Below are positions 7,401 through 14,237 of a stretch of 17,773 nucleotides of DNA, one piece after another. The position numbers were made by a program, and so were the translations under genes. Source of the DNA: an uncultured Lachnospiraceae bacterium (GTDB lineage: Bacteria > Bacillota > Clostridia > Lachnospirales > Lachnospiraceae). Below the pieces are notes generated by a model. That model was not told the origin of the DNA, did no database searches, and saw only the letters and a list, made by a program, of their open reading frames with translations. How positions within the stretch are numbered: position 1 is the first letter of the stretch; every line of letters begins with the position of its first letter. The DNA lies in NCBI GenBank assembly GCA_910577785.1, contig CAJTNT010000061.1, positions 1-17,773 on the forward strand. Direction: 5' to 3'.

Positions 7401-8531
7401 TTATGACAATATATCTATAAAATATTTCTGGATATCAATGTCCCAAATCTCACCCATATTTAAGATTTCCATAAACCGTTCAGCACTGTTGCCAGAGCCA
7501 AATATGCTGCTTACATGCCTGTAATTATCTATATGACGAACCGCTTCTAAAATATCTTCTTCCTTTTCTGCCACATGTTGGATGTTTTTAGAAATTTTTA
7601 CATCATAACGCCCATATTGGCGGCTTCCGATATCAATCGCAGGGATTCCATATACGCCGGTTTCCCGGATACCTGCGCTAGAATTACCTATCATAAATGA
7701 GGCATATTTCAGCAATGTCAAAAAATACTCAAAGCGAATGGATGAAAAAATACGGTATTTCTTATCATTTTCCATTTTTTTATATTCATTAATAATAATC
7801 TCTGCCCCAAAGTCATTATTAGGATAAATGATTACATATGGGTAGCCTGAGTTTCTCACAGCTGACAATACATTCTTAATATTCTGGCTGATAATCCCAT
7901 ACTCTGTTGTAACAGGATGGTACATGAGTACTCCATAATTGCAGAACGGGATTCCGTACCTCTCCTTTGCCTCTTCAATCGTCGGCAGATTATCCGCATT
8001 CATGATGTCAATATCCGGGGAACCCAATACATGGATCCGGCGCTCTTCTTCCCCTAACTGAATCAGCCGGATCTTGGCTTCTGTATTGCAGACCAGATGT
8101 ATATGTGATAACTTGGATACTGCATGGCGGATTGACTCATCAATCGTCCCAGACAGTTCCCCACCTTCAATATGCGCAACCCGGATGTTATTCAATGCGC
8201 CTACAATCGCTCCTGCCAATGCATCCACCCTATCGCCATGGACAACAATTAGATCCGGGTGGAGGTTTTTCACATATCCAGTAAAATTACAGATGACATC
8301 CCCTAAGTTATAACTCATGCTCTTGCTGTTCACTAGGCCAAATGCAATATATACATTTTTATACCCATCCTTAAGAATCTCATGATATGTACTTCCAAAT
8401 GTCTCCACCAGGTGCATGCCTGACACATACACATAGGCTTCGTAACTTTCGGATGCCTCTACTTTCTGGATTAGAGCCTTCAGCTTCCCATAGTCTGCCC
8501 GCGTCCCGGTAATAAACACAATTTTCCTCAT
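7401..8531 (-). CDS. neuC: hydrolysing UDP-N-acetylglucosamine 2-epimerase (NeuC/LegG type)
   Basis: The enzyme epimerises and hydrolyses a UDP-HexNAc to a free ManNAc-type sugar, the substrate of NeuB. The 376-residue protein has GTRADYGK (9-16), VHGDR (97-101), a long conserved block around IEGGELSGTIDESIRH (121-136), GSPDID (170-175) and GNSSAGIRET (282-291). The GTRADYG start and the SGTIDESIRH block mark the hydrolysing subgroup rather than the non-hydrolysing WecB type. The start overlaps the NeuB stop (ATGA), so the two are translationally coupled. No LegB, LegC or LegH homologue is visible in the window. The three-gene set could therefore make N-acetylneuraminic acid from UDP-GlcNAc, or legionaminic acid if the missing genes are elsewhere. 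Confidence 0.93.
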   Translation of the reverse strand: MRKIVFITGTRADYGKLKALIQKVEASESYEAYVYVSGMHLVETFGSTYHEILKDGYKNVYIAFGLVNSKSMSYNLGDVICNFTGYVKNLHPDLIVVHGDRVDALAGAIVGALNNIRVAHIEGGELSGTIDESIRHAVSKLSHIHLVCNTEAKIRLIQLGEEERRIHVLGSPDIDIMNADNLPTIEEAKERYGIPFCNYGVLMYHPVTTEYGIISQNIKNVLSAVRNSGYPYVIIYPNNDFGAEIIINEYKKMENDKKYRIFSSIRFEYFLTLLKYASFMIGNSSAGIRETGVYGIPAIDIGSRQYGRYDVKISKNIQHVAEKEEDILEAVRHIDNYRHVSSIFGSGNSAERFMEILNMGEIWDIDIQKYFIDILS

Positions 8532-9565
8532 ATAATCATTTCCCTTTTCAGCTGGATATCTGCATCAATATCACAGCCTGCTTTTTTTCCTAAGATTGTT
8601 TCATAGGCCTCTGCTGCCAGTTCCCCATTTCCTGGCCGCTTTACCCATAAGTTCTCCCTTGTAAAAGATTCTCCTTTCCTTATGCGACTTATCGTCACGA
8701 CAGATGCAAATGCGAAATTGCTTGTCACTGCTTCTTCCACTGCCGCTTCTTTTTCCCCTCCTAACATCAGGGGGATTTCAGATGCTGCCGTTAAAAGCTG
8801 CTTCAAATCGCCCCCATCCATGGAACATACAATATCTGGCCCTATCCTTTCTTTACTATCCGTAAAATGTCGTTCCACTAGCTTCGCACCCAAAGCCATT
8901 GCTGCTATACAGGCATTATTATTTAAAGTATGATCAGACAAACCAACTGGAATATCTGGAAACTCCCGCATCAAAGCCTGCATCCCCCCCAGCCTGACAA
9001 GGCGCGGCTGTGTAGGGTATAAGTTCGTTGTATGCATCAAGGCATAGCGGACTCCCCTCCGTTCCAATATATTAACAGCTTTTGAAACGCTCCTGATGTC
9101 ATTCATTCCAGTTGAGACAATCATTGGCTTCCCAAAGGATGCCACATAATCCAATAAGGGATAATTGTTTAATTCACCTGAACCAATTTTATAAATTCCA
9201 ACACCAAACTTTTCCAGGCGTTCAGCCGCTGCCTTGGAAAACGGCGTACTCATAAAAACCATTCCAAGGCTTTCTGTGTATTGCTTCAATTCCAGTTCCT
9301 CATTTTCACTCAATGCCGCTTTATCCAGAATTTCATAAATGGAAATGTCCGCATTGCCAGGGATCGTATTTTTTGCCATCCCACACATCTCATCTTCCAC
9401 AATATGTGTCTGATGCTTTACAATGCGAACTCCTGCCACAAAAGCTGCGTCAACCATCTTTTTGGCAATCTCCAGGCTACCATTGTGGTTAATTCCAATC
9501 TCTGGAATTACCAAAGGCATATAGCCTTCCCCTATTTGAATTTTATCTAAACTTATATTCTTCAT
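8528..9565 (-). CDS. neuB: N-acetylneuraminate/legionaminate synthase
   Basis: NeuB condenses phosphoenolpyruvate with a ManNAc-type sugar to a nine-carbon nonulosonic acid. The 345 residues show PEIGINHNG (21-29), KHQT (50-53), MSTPFSK (105-111), KIGSGELNNYPLL (126-138), VSTGM (150-154), VGLSDHT (207-213) and ERHFTDSKERIGPDIVCSMD (231-250), whose histidine and aspartate bind substrate and metal. The C-terminal SAF antifreeze-like domain begins around 297 (KGESFTRENLWVKRPGNGE). The usual HC in the barrel strand before the YPTP motif is HTT (178-180) here, a small departure. AGGAGG lies 7-8 nt before the ATG. It is the first sugar gene after the Maf protein and is coupled to NeuC. Confidence 0.94.
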   Translation of the reverse strand: MKNISLDKIQIGEGYMPLVIPEIGINHNGSLEIAKKMVDAAFVAGVRIVKHQTHIVEDEMCGMAKNTIPGNADISIYEILDKAALSENEELELKQYTESLGMVFMSTPFSKAAAERLEKFGVGIYKIGSGELNNYPLLDYVASFGKPMIVSTGMNDIRSVSKAVNILERRGVRYALMHTTNLYPTQPRLVRLGGMQALMREFPDIPVGLSDHTLNNNACIAAMALGAKLVERHFTDSKERIGPDIVCSMDGGDLKQLLTAASEIPLMLGGEKEAAVEEAVTSNFAFASVVTISRIRKGESFTRENLWVKRPGNGELAAEAYETILGKKAGCDIDADIQLKREMII

Positions 9566-9617
9566 GACGATTCCTCCTGATGCATTTTGATTTAAAAATC
9601 AATGTAGCTTTTCTTCC

Positions 9618-11468
9618 TCATGTAATTGTCAAAAGCGTATCTTCTGACATTTTTTTCAGAAGTTCTGCACATTCCTGCAGAATCTGGCTGTATAAACTCC
9701 CTTTCCTGGCCGTCTCTTTAAGCTCGGCCACGGTATTCTCCTGCTCATAATAATATTCCGTACGCAGCATATACTCTGCGGTTGCCATCGTCGTGTCAAT
9801 AAGCTGGTAAGCCTCCCTTTCCTGGCATTTCCTCGTAAGCTTCTTAATCCGTTTCAGAAGCTTCAGGATGCCTTTCTGCTCTATTTTCCCAGATTTCATA
9901 AGTTTTCCCAGATGCTGATACGCCTTCTGCAAAAGGGCTGCATTTTTTCGGATATCTTCATATTCTTCTGGCATACGGTGGAGGTACTCCACAATCTTCG
10001 CATGCTCTTCCTGTGAAAATTCAGGTTCCATCCTGTCAATCTTCTCTGCAAAATAAACTTTCTCATGACATACTTCCGCTATAATATCCCTCAATGCACA
10101 CAGTTCCGTCCCCTCAATATAGGCACCGCCTTCTGTCGCATTCACTACTCGGACTCCACGGTGTTTTTTTGCGCCTTTAATATAATCTCGGAACCATTCC
10201 AGGTACATACGGAAGTCGCCCCTGGTTGGGATTTTATCCACATAATTTCCTTTGACTGTCATCATACGCTCCGTATCTTCCTCTGGCATCTTCTCCTGGA
10301 ATGTCCCATCTGCATGTGATTTGTTATCAGAAAAAGCCAGGTCCTGTCCGACCAGAATAATCGTATGAAACCCCATCTTAAACAGCATCGAAAACCCACA
10401 ACACGCCACGGAACCGCCAAAATCCACACCGGGGAACGTCTTTCCATTCATGGCATAAATCTGGTATGGCATCGCATAGCCGTCATTCCAGAAAATCTTC
10501 TTTCCCGTCTGGCGCCTTATCAACTTATAATTTGCATCGACTGGCGCAATTACTGGAATATCCCTCGCCTCTTCCATATCAACTAAATCCACTGGTTTTT
10601 TTGCATCAATTGTTATGAATGCATCCGGCTTTATCCCCGCTTTCAGCAATGGCTTCATAGCCGTATCTACTGCCAGAATAAATGCCTTATTTTTTGCTTT
10701 CTTAAGCTCATGAATATTTTTGTTCAAAGACGGACCGGCAGATACTAAGATTGCCACATCCTGGTAATCAACTGCCTCCGTAAAGATTTTCGCATGGTAG
10801 CCCTCACATAAATATTTCATATTATGCAGAATATTGTCTGCCATTGCCGTGGAAAAACGCTGTTCTGTATTGGCATTTACAATAATAAATTCTGCGATTC
10901 TCTGCAGCTGCCTTACTTTCTCCGTCAGCTTATCCGCATACCAGACCTTATAGTTGGGATGGATTTCCTCTTTAAAGAGTTCTATATTCTCCAGCACAAG
11001 GACATTCCTTACCACTGGCTCAAAATCTTCCGTGTTCAATCCATCAACAATAAAAGCAATCGGTCTATCCTCAATCTCTTCTGACACGTCAACCTCATGC
11101 AGGAGCGTAAGGAAAATCTGTAGGGATGGCTCATATGCCACAATATTTACTTCCTTCTCCGTATTTTTTACCAATGCCTTCAAATACATACCGCTGCCAA
11201 TCCCAAACAGGAAGACAGGCGCATATTTGCGAATTTTTCCCAGACGTTCCAGCCACATACGAATCGGGGCTTTGGCATTCCGCCCCCCATTTAAGTATAA
11301 GCGCCTTTCTTCCCTTTGCGCCTGGAATATGGTTTCCCCATCCTCGGATTGATGGACAGAAACCTCTGTGTCATCTTCTATATCTTTTTTTTCCCGGATC
11401 ATATCTGCAAATGGCGCATACCACTTTTCCATTGCCTTTAAGTTCTTTTCAAATATCTCACAGCCCAT
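9618..11468 (-). CDS. maf: motility-associated (Maf) glycosyltransferase, DUF115/MptE-like
   Basis: A protein of 616 residues. The N-terminal part has a Rossmann-like FGIGSGMYLKAL and a YEPS strand end. The centre carries the DUF115 signature (ILVSAGPSLNKN followed by FILAVDTAMKPLLKAGIKPD). The C-terminal part is a long charged helical region. Maf proteins are encoded beside flagellin and nonulosonate genes and, in Gram-negative and Gram-positive flagellates, transfer CMP-activated nonulosonic acids to serine or threonine of flagellin before export. The start at 11468 is chosen for its GAGGAG 7 nt upstream. A longer frame to 11525 would overlap the previous gene heavily. It overlaps the end of the 138-residue gene by 11 nt. 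It is the likely end-point enzyme of the whole operon. Confidence 0.9.
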   Translation of the reverse strand: MGCEIFEKNLKAMEKWYAPFADMIREKKDIEDDTEVSVHQSEDGETIFQAQREERRLYLNGGRNAKAPIRMWLERLGKIRKYAPVFLFGIGSGMYLKALVKNTEKEVNIVAYEPSLQIFLTLLHEVDVSEEIEDRPIAFIVDGLNTEDFEPVVRNVLVLENIELFKEEIHPNYKVWYADKLTEKVRQLQRIAEFIIVNANTEQRFSTAMADNILHNMKYLCEGYHAKIFTEAVDYQDVAILVSAGPSLNKNIHELKKAKNKAFILAVDTAMKPLLKAGIKPDAFITIDAKKPVDLVDMEEARDIPVIAPVDANYKLIRRQTGKKIFWNDGYAMPYQIYAMNGKTFPGVDFGGSVACCGFSMLFKMGFHTIILVGQDLAFSDNKSHADGTFQEKMPEEDTERMMTVKGNYVDKIPTRGDFRMYLEWFRDYIKGAKKHRGVRVVNATEGGAYIEGTELCALRDIIAEVCHEKVYFAEKIDRMEPEFSQEEHAKIVEYLHRMPEEYEDIRKNAALLQKAYQHLGKLMKSGKIEQKGILKLLKRIKKLTRKCQEREAYQLIDTTMATAEYMLRTEYYYEQENTVAELKETARKGSLYSQILQECAELLKKMSEDTLLTIT

Positions 11469-11874
11469 TCCTTGTCTCCTCTGGCTCTTTTCCAATATAA
11501 ATATCCAGCAGTTCCCGCAGCCCATAATCCAAAGTGTCCAGCATATAGACCATATCCTGCTGCCGTATAGCTTCCATATAGTCTTCTAATACACCCAGGA
11601 TATATGTCTGGAAATCCATATATTCCGCATCTTCCAAACCAAATATATTCCCCTGCAGAAAATAGCTGCAGAACTGGCTGATTTTCCCTGCCAGGTCTTT
11701 GGCTCTGCCCAAGACATTTTCATCCTTGTAATAATGGAACCCGCCGCAGATATTATCTATCCCTTCGCATAGTTCCCCTGCTAGCTCTTGCATTTCTGTC
11801 CCTGCTGACAATCTATCTACTTCTGCCCTTACTTCCATTTCTTCCCTTTCCATCCCCATTATTAATCTCTCCAT
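11458..11874 (-). CDS. small acidic helical protein of unknown function between flagellin and Maf
   Basis: I do not recognise a family. The preferred start gives about 138 residues (ATG at 11874 with GGAG six bases upstream; a TTG at 11892 would add six residues). The sequence is acidic and almost entirely helical, with no signal peptide or membrane segment. The C-terminal half, around YMDFQTYILGVLEDYMEAI and MLDTLDYGLRELLDIYI, looks like paired amphipathic helices. Its place between the flagellin and the flagellin glycosyltransferase, with its stop overlapping the maf start, suggests a flagellin- or Maf-associated partner such as an export or modification chaperone. FliS-like activity is a guess: size and helicity fit, but no FliS motif is seen. 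Confidence 0.75.
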   Translation of the reverse strand: MERLIMGMEREEMEVRAEVDRLSAGTEMQELAGELCEGIDNICGGFHYYKDENVLGRAKDLAGKISQFCSYFLQGNIFGLEDAEYMDFQTYILGVLEDYMEAIRQQDMVYMLDTLDYGLRELLDIYIGKEPEETRNGL

Positions 11875-11975
11875 TTCCATCTCCTCTGTCAATTAATCCT
11901 TCCTTCTCTATTCCCGCCAAGCTTCCCTCCTGACAATATATCCCGCTATCGCCATCTGTCTGGAGCAAAAACTTC

Positions 11976-12018
11976 ATTTAAAAACAGAGGGACGAACCCC
12001 GCCCCTCTGTTTTATTTT
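11976..12018 (-). terminator. flagellin intrinsic terminator (bidirectional)
   Basis: About 37 nt after the flagellin stop, AAAACAGAGGG (11981-11991) pairs perfectly with CCCTCTGTTTT (12003-12013) around an 11-nt loop. On the minus strand the stem is followed by a T run. T-rich sequence on the plus side as well means it could work both ways. It would separate abundant flagellin mRNA from the glycosylation operon. Confidence 0.85.
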
Positions 12019-12050
12019 GTATATCCGCAGGCAAATAAAGACTCATTCCC

Positions 12051-13202
12051 TTATTGCAGCAAGGACAGTACACCCTGCGTTGCCTGGTTACCTTGTGCCA
12101 GCATAGCCTGGCCAGCCTGTGCGAGAATCTGGTTCTTGCTATATTCCACCATTTCAGAAGCCATGTCCGTATCACGGATGCGGGATTCCGCCGCCTGTGT
12201 ATTCTCTGCTACATTGTCAAGGTTAGCGATTGTATGCTCTAACCTGTTCTGCAATGCACCAAGGGCAGATCTCTGGGAAGATACCTTGTTAATGGCTGCC
12301 TGAATTGCAGTGATTGACGTATTTGCCGCATCATAATTATCAACACATACGTTTCCTGTTTTGGAATAGGAGCTTCTTACAGCAGCAGCTTCTGTACCAC
12401 TCACTTCAAGATATCCGATAAAATTCTTTGTAATTTCTGCTGATATTTCTTTTTTCAGCTCAGAAACATCATGTGCTTTTGCCGCAGAAGCTTGTGAGAA
12501 CTCCTTTCCATCTGCAAACGCTTTATACACTCCATTCTGTGCAGCATACATACTATTAGTAAATTTTTTAGAAGCTTGTGATTGCATCTGTTTGATTGCA
12601 GACGCTCGATTCGCCGACATCGTTTTGCTTGCCACATAAGAATATGTCATTCCGTGATAAACAGCCTTAGTAAATTCCTGTCCTTTTTGTTTATCATAAC
12701 TTATTACAGCCGTAATATCCTTCAGCCCCAATGATTTTGCATTCATACTGTCAATTGAGATTGCAATCTTCTGGTTGGTATTTGCTCCAACATGAAGGTT
12801 CTTATCCTGGAATGTGCCGTCCAGAAGCTGCTGCTTATTGAACTGTGTTGTCTGGGAAATGCGATCCAGCTCTTCTGTCAATTGGTTCAATTCCTGGTTG
12901 ATAGCATCACGGTCAATCGTTTCATTTGTATCGTTTGCGCCCTGTACTGCCAGTTCATTCATCCTCTGCAGGATGCTGTGTGCCTCATTTAAGGCACCCT
13001 CTGCCGTCTGGATTAAAGAAACGCCATCCTGTGCATTGGTGGATGCACGGTTCAGTCCACGAACCTGGCTCCTCATTTTCTCAGAAATCTTTAAGCCTGC
13101 TGCGTCATCTGCTGCACGGTTAATCTTATAACCAGAAGATAACTTCTCTGCTGATTTTGACTGTGAGCTTGTAATCACACCCAACTGCCTGTTTGAGTTC
13201 AT
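12051..13202 (-). CDS. hag: flagellin, 5'-truncated at the prophage junction
   Basis: The filament subunit is clear from the N-terminal D0/D1 block (NSNRQLG at 2-8, LSSGYKINRAADDAAGLKIS at 21-40) and the C-terminal export/assembly block ending GQAMLAQGNQATQGVLSLLQ. The central region (about 150-310) is short, variable and rich in Ser, Ala and Lys, as expected for the exposed glycosylated part. Intact clostridial flagellins normally start about nine residues earlier, with a sequence like MVVQHNMTA before MNSNRQLG. Here the frame upstream of this Met has no start codon before a stop at about 13272, no ribosome binding site and no SigD (sigma-28) promoter; that DNA looks like phage. A cysteine (VCVDNY) in the central domain is unusual for a flagellin. 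As drawn, the gene is probably silent or makes a defective subunit until the prophage excises. Confidence 0.93.
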   Translation of the reverse strand: MNSNRQLGVITSSQSKSAEKLSSGYKINRAADDAAGLKISEKMRSQVRGLNRASTNAQDGVSLIQTAEGALNEAHSILQRMNELAVQGANDTNETIDRDAINQELNQLTEELDRISQTTQFNKQQLLDGTFQDKNLHVGANTNQKIAISIDSMNAKSLGLKDITAVISYDKQKGQEFTKAVYHGMTYSYVASKTMSANRASAIKQMQSQASKKFTNSMYAAQNGVYKAFADGKEFSQASAAKAHDVSELKKEISAEITKNFIGYLEVSGTEAAAVRSSYSKTGNVCVDNYDAANTSITAIQAAINKVSSQRSALGALQNRLEHTIANLDNVAENTQAAESRIRDTDMASEMVEYSKNQILAQAGQAMLAQGNQATQGVLSLLQ

Positions 13203-13226
13203 TATAATACGCTGGTATTTGTTGTG
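13176..13226. other. putative prophage attachment site (attL/attR) within the flagellin gene
   Basis: Bacterial flagellin coding sequence stops matching expectation at 13202 and phage DNA begins at 13203. Around this point the two half-sites read inwards as CACAACAAATACC (minus strand from 13226) and CACACCCAACTGC (plus strand from 13176). They agree at 7 of the outer 9 positions and are centred on 13201. A roughly 50-bp site with weak dyad symmetry is typical of large serine integrases, but the integrase and the other att site are outside the window, so the exact core is uncertain. Confidence 0.5.
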
Positions 13227-13275
13227 TAAATAACCGTAAGAAATGCCACTAAAAATTCTTTTAAAAAACTTTCAA

Positions 13276-13311
13276 AAAAGACTTGACGTACCGTCTTTTC
13301 AGAGTTACCAT
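13276..13311 (+). promoter_or_regulatory. cargo promoter with overlapping inverted repeat
   Basis: TTGACG (13283-13288) and TACCAT (13306-13311) are 17 nt apart. AAAAGAC (13276-13282) and GTCTTTT (13293-13299) form a 7-bp inverted repeat that brackets the -35, a layout expected of a repressor operator. The promoter points into the two small cargo genes, away from flagellin. Confidence 0.5.
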
Positions 13312-13366
13312 ACACACACCTTAAGGGAACGGAAACAAAAAAACGGAAGCAAGAAAGGTGATAAAA

Positions 13367-13579
13367 ATGGCTGAATTAAAGAAAGTTAAAGATACAATGT
13401 TTAAGGAATATTACGAAGGGCTGAACTGCTCCCGCCGCGTGGTTTGCATCTTGGATGATTGCTGTGTGAGATATATGGTTATGGAAAACGGAAAGCGGAA
13501 AAGCCGCCGGGAATATGGAAACGAACCGAGTGCAAAAGAGCGTTGTTTTAAAAATGCCGTTAAAGCTCTGAACAAATAG
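13367..13579 (+). CDS. small hypothetical prophage cargo protein (70 aa)
   Basis: Not recognised. A basic 70-residue protein (many Lys and Arg) with three cysteines in CSRRVVCILDDCC and a further one near the end. The centre (VVCILDDCCVRYMVMENGKRKSRREYG) looks like two or three beta strands with a turn. There is no signal peptide or membrane segment. The ATG at 13367 has AAAGG about 8 nt upstream and is preferred to a GTG three codons earlier. It is first behind the operator-like promoter and 12 nt before the next gene, so the two are probably one unit. Cysteine and basic content could indicate nucleic-acid or metal binding, but nothing decides this. Confidence 0.65.
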   Translation: MAELKKVKDTMFKEYYEGLNCSRRVVCILDDCCVRYMVMENGKRKSRREYGNEPSAKERCFKNAVKALNK

Positions 13580-13591
13580 GAGGATGCAATT

Positions 13592-13888
13592 ATGAAGCTG
13601 AATAAGGAAAAGTTTTTAAAGACGGAAGTAGGGGCGGAGCTTAAGTGCTGTATTATATCCTGGGACAAAGCTCTGGACTCCTGCCGGGTAAATGAATATT
13701 ATACCGAAGAATACAAGCGCGAGCGTAAGGTTGCGGACTGGTGCCAGGCTCAATGGGAAGTATATAAAATGGTTCTCCTTCAGTTCTTCGGTATCGAATA
13801 CAACTTTACCCGGACGGATGAATACTTCGGGCTTGTAACCGAAGACGAGGAAAACTGGTTATTTAAAATTGAACGGGCGGCGGCGTAG
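13592..13888 (+). CDS. small hypothetical prophage cargo protein (98 aa)
   Basis: Not recognised. This 98-residue protein is mixed in charge, rich in aromatic residues (several Trp and Tyr), and ends in an Ala-rich tail. Regions resembling helices surround ERKVADWCQAQWEVYKMVLLQFFG. There is no signal peptide or membrane segment. A good ribosome binding site, TAGGAGG, overlaps the preceding gene's stop and lies about 8 nt before the ATG. The structured RNA begins directly after its stop, so the RNA could be co-transcribed with this gene. Small aromatic-rich proteins of this type are common among phage accessory genes. Confidence 0.65.
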   Translation: MKLNKEKFLKTEVGAELKCCIISWDKALDSCRVNEYYTEEYKRERKVADWCQAQWEVYKMVLLQFFGIEYNFTRTDEYFGLVTEDEENWLFKIERAAA

Positions 13889-14198
13889 CTGCTGCCCTGG
13901 CACTAAACCACCGACGGCCGGTCCAAAGCCCGGCGGGTAGAAGTAAAGCAAGCTCCCCAGCTTGTGGGATGGGTGCTATGTATAAATCAAGGCTTCCCGG
14001 CCTGAGTGTCGTTCAACAAGTTTTACTGATTTTTAATGGGAAAATCTTAAAACCGTCCGGGGAAACGGTGCAACTCGTAAACCTCCGCAGGATCTGCGCC
14101 TGGCGCGTGGAAGAAAGGTTAATAGGTGATGTGAAGCCGAGCTATGCAAGCTCTACCCGTCGGGCTATACCGAAGGGCGGCCGGGAAGCCTCTTTTAT
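13889..14198 (+). ncRNA. large structured RNA in prophage cargo, HEARO/omega-RNA-like candidate
   Basis: This 349-nt gap between two genes is densely structured. Paired elements: GCCGG/CCGGC (13917-13921 with 13930-13934); CAAGCT/AGCTTG with a CCCC loop (13949-13964); a perfect 12-bp long-range closing stem GGCTTCCCGGCC/GGCCGGGAAGCC (13991-14002 with 14179-14190); inside it GTTTTA..GATTTT with AAAATC..TAAAAC (14020-14053), ACCGT/ACGGT (14052-14056 with 14065-14069), CGCAG/CTGCG near 14086-14098, and GAGCT/AGCTC (14139-14153). TCTTTT follows the closing stem. The overall look (a GGGTGCTATG-type segment just before a long-range stem enclosing several hairpins) recalls HEARO, the guide RNA of IscB/IsrB proteins, but no such protein is present. 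The 77-codon frame across it is a shadow of the RNA. Structured RNA: fairly sure. Family: uncertain. Confidence 0.55.
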
Positions 14199-14208
14199 AT
14201 AAAATTCG

Positions 14209-14222
14209 TTGCGACGTCGCAA
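14209..14222. promoter_or_regulatory. 14-bp perfect palindrome, putative operator
   Basis: TTGCGACGTCGCAA is a perfect palindrome ending 15 nt before the ATG of the AbrB-like gene. AbrB/MazE-type proteins bind DNA as dimers and often control their own genes, so autoregulation is plausible. A second perfect palindrome, TTTTATATAAAA, is at 14193-14204 just upstream. Confidence 0.5.
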
Positions 14223-14237
14223 AAGGAAGTGTAGGAA

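Noticed and set aside
13203..13260. A flagellin start further upstream, in the in-frame extension reading LHNKYQRII
   Set aside because: The extension has no ATG, GTG or TTG and no ribosome binding site, and does not match the conserved flagellin N-terminus despite a chance HN.
13889..14198. Group II or group I intron as identity of the structured RNA
   Set aside because: I could not find a convincing domain V hairpin or the group I core P/Q/R/S elements, and no intron protein is nearby; left as an open family question.
13969..14202. 77-codon frame inside the structured RNA
   Set aside because: It is formed by the stems of the RNA, has no clear ribosome binding site, and the protein looks like no family.
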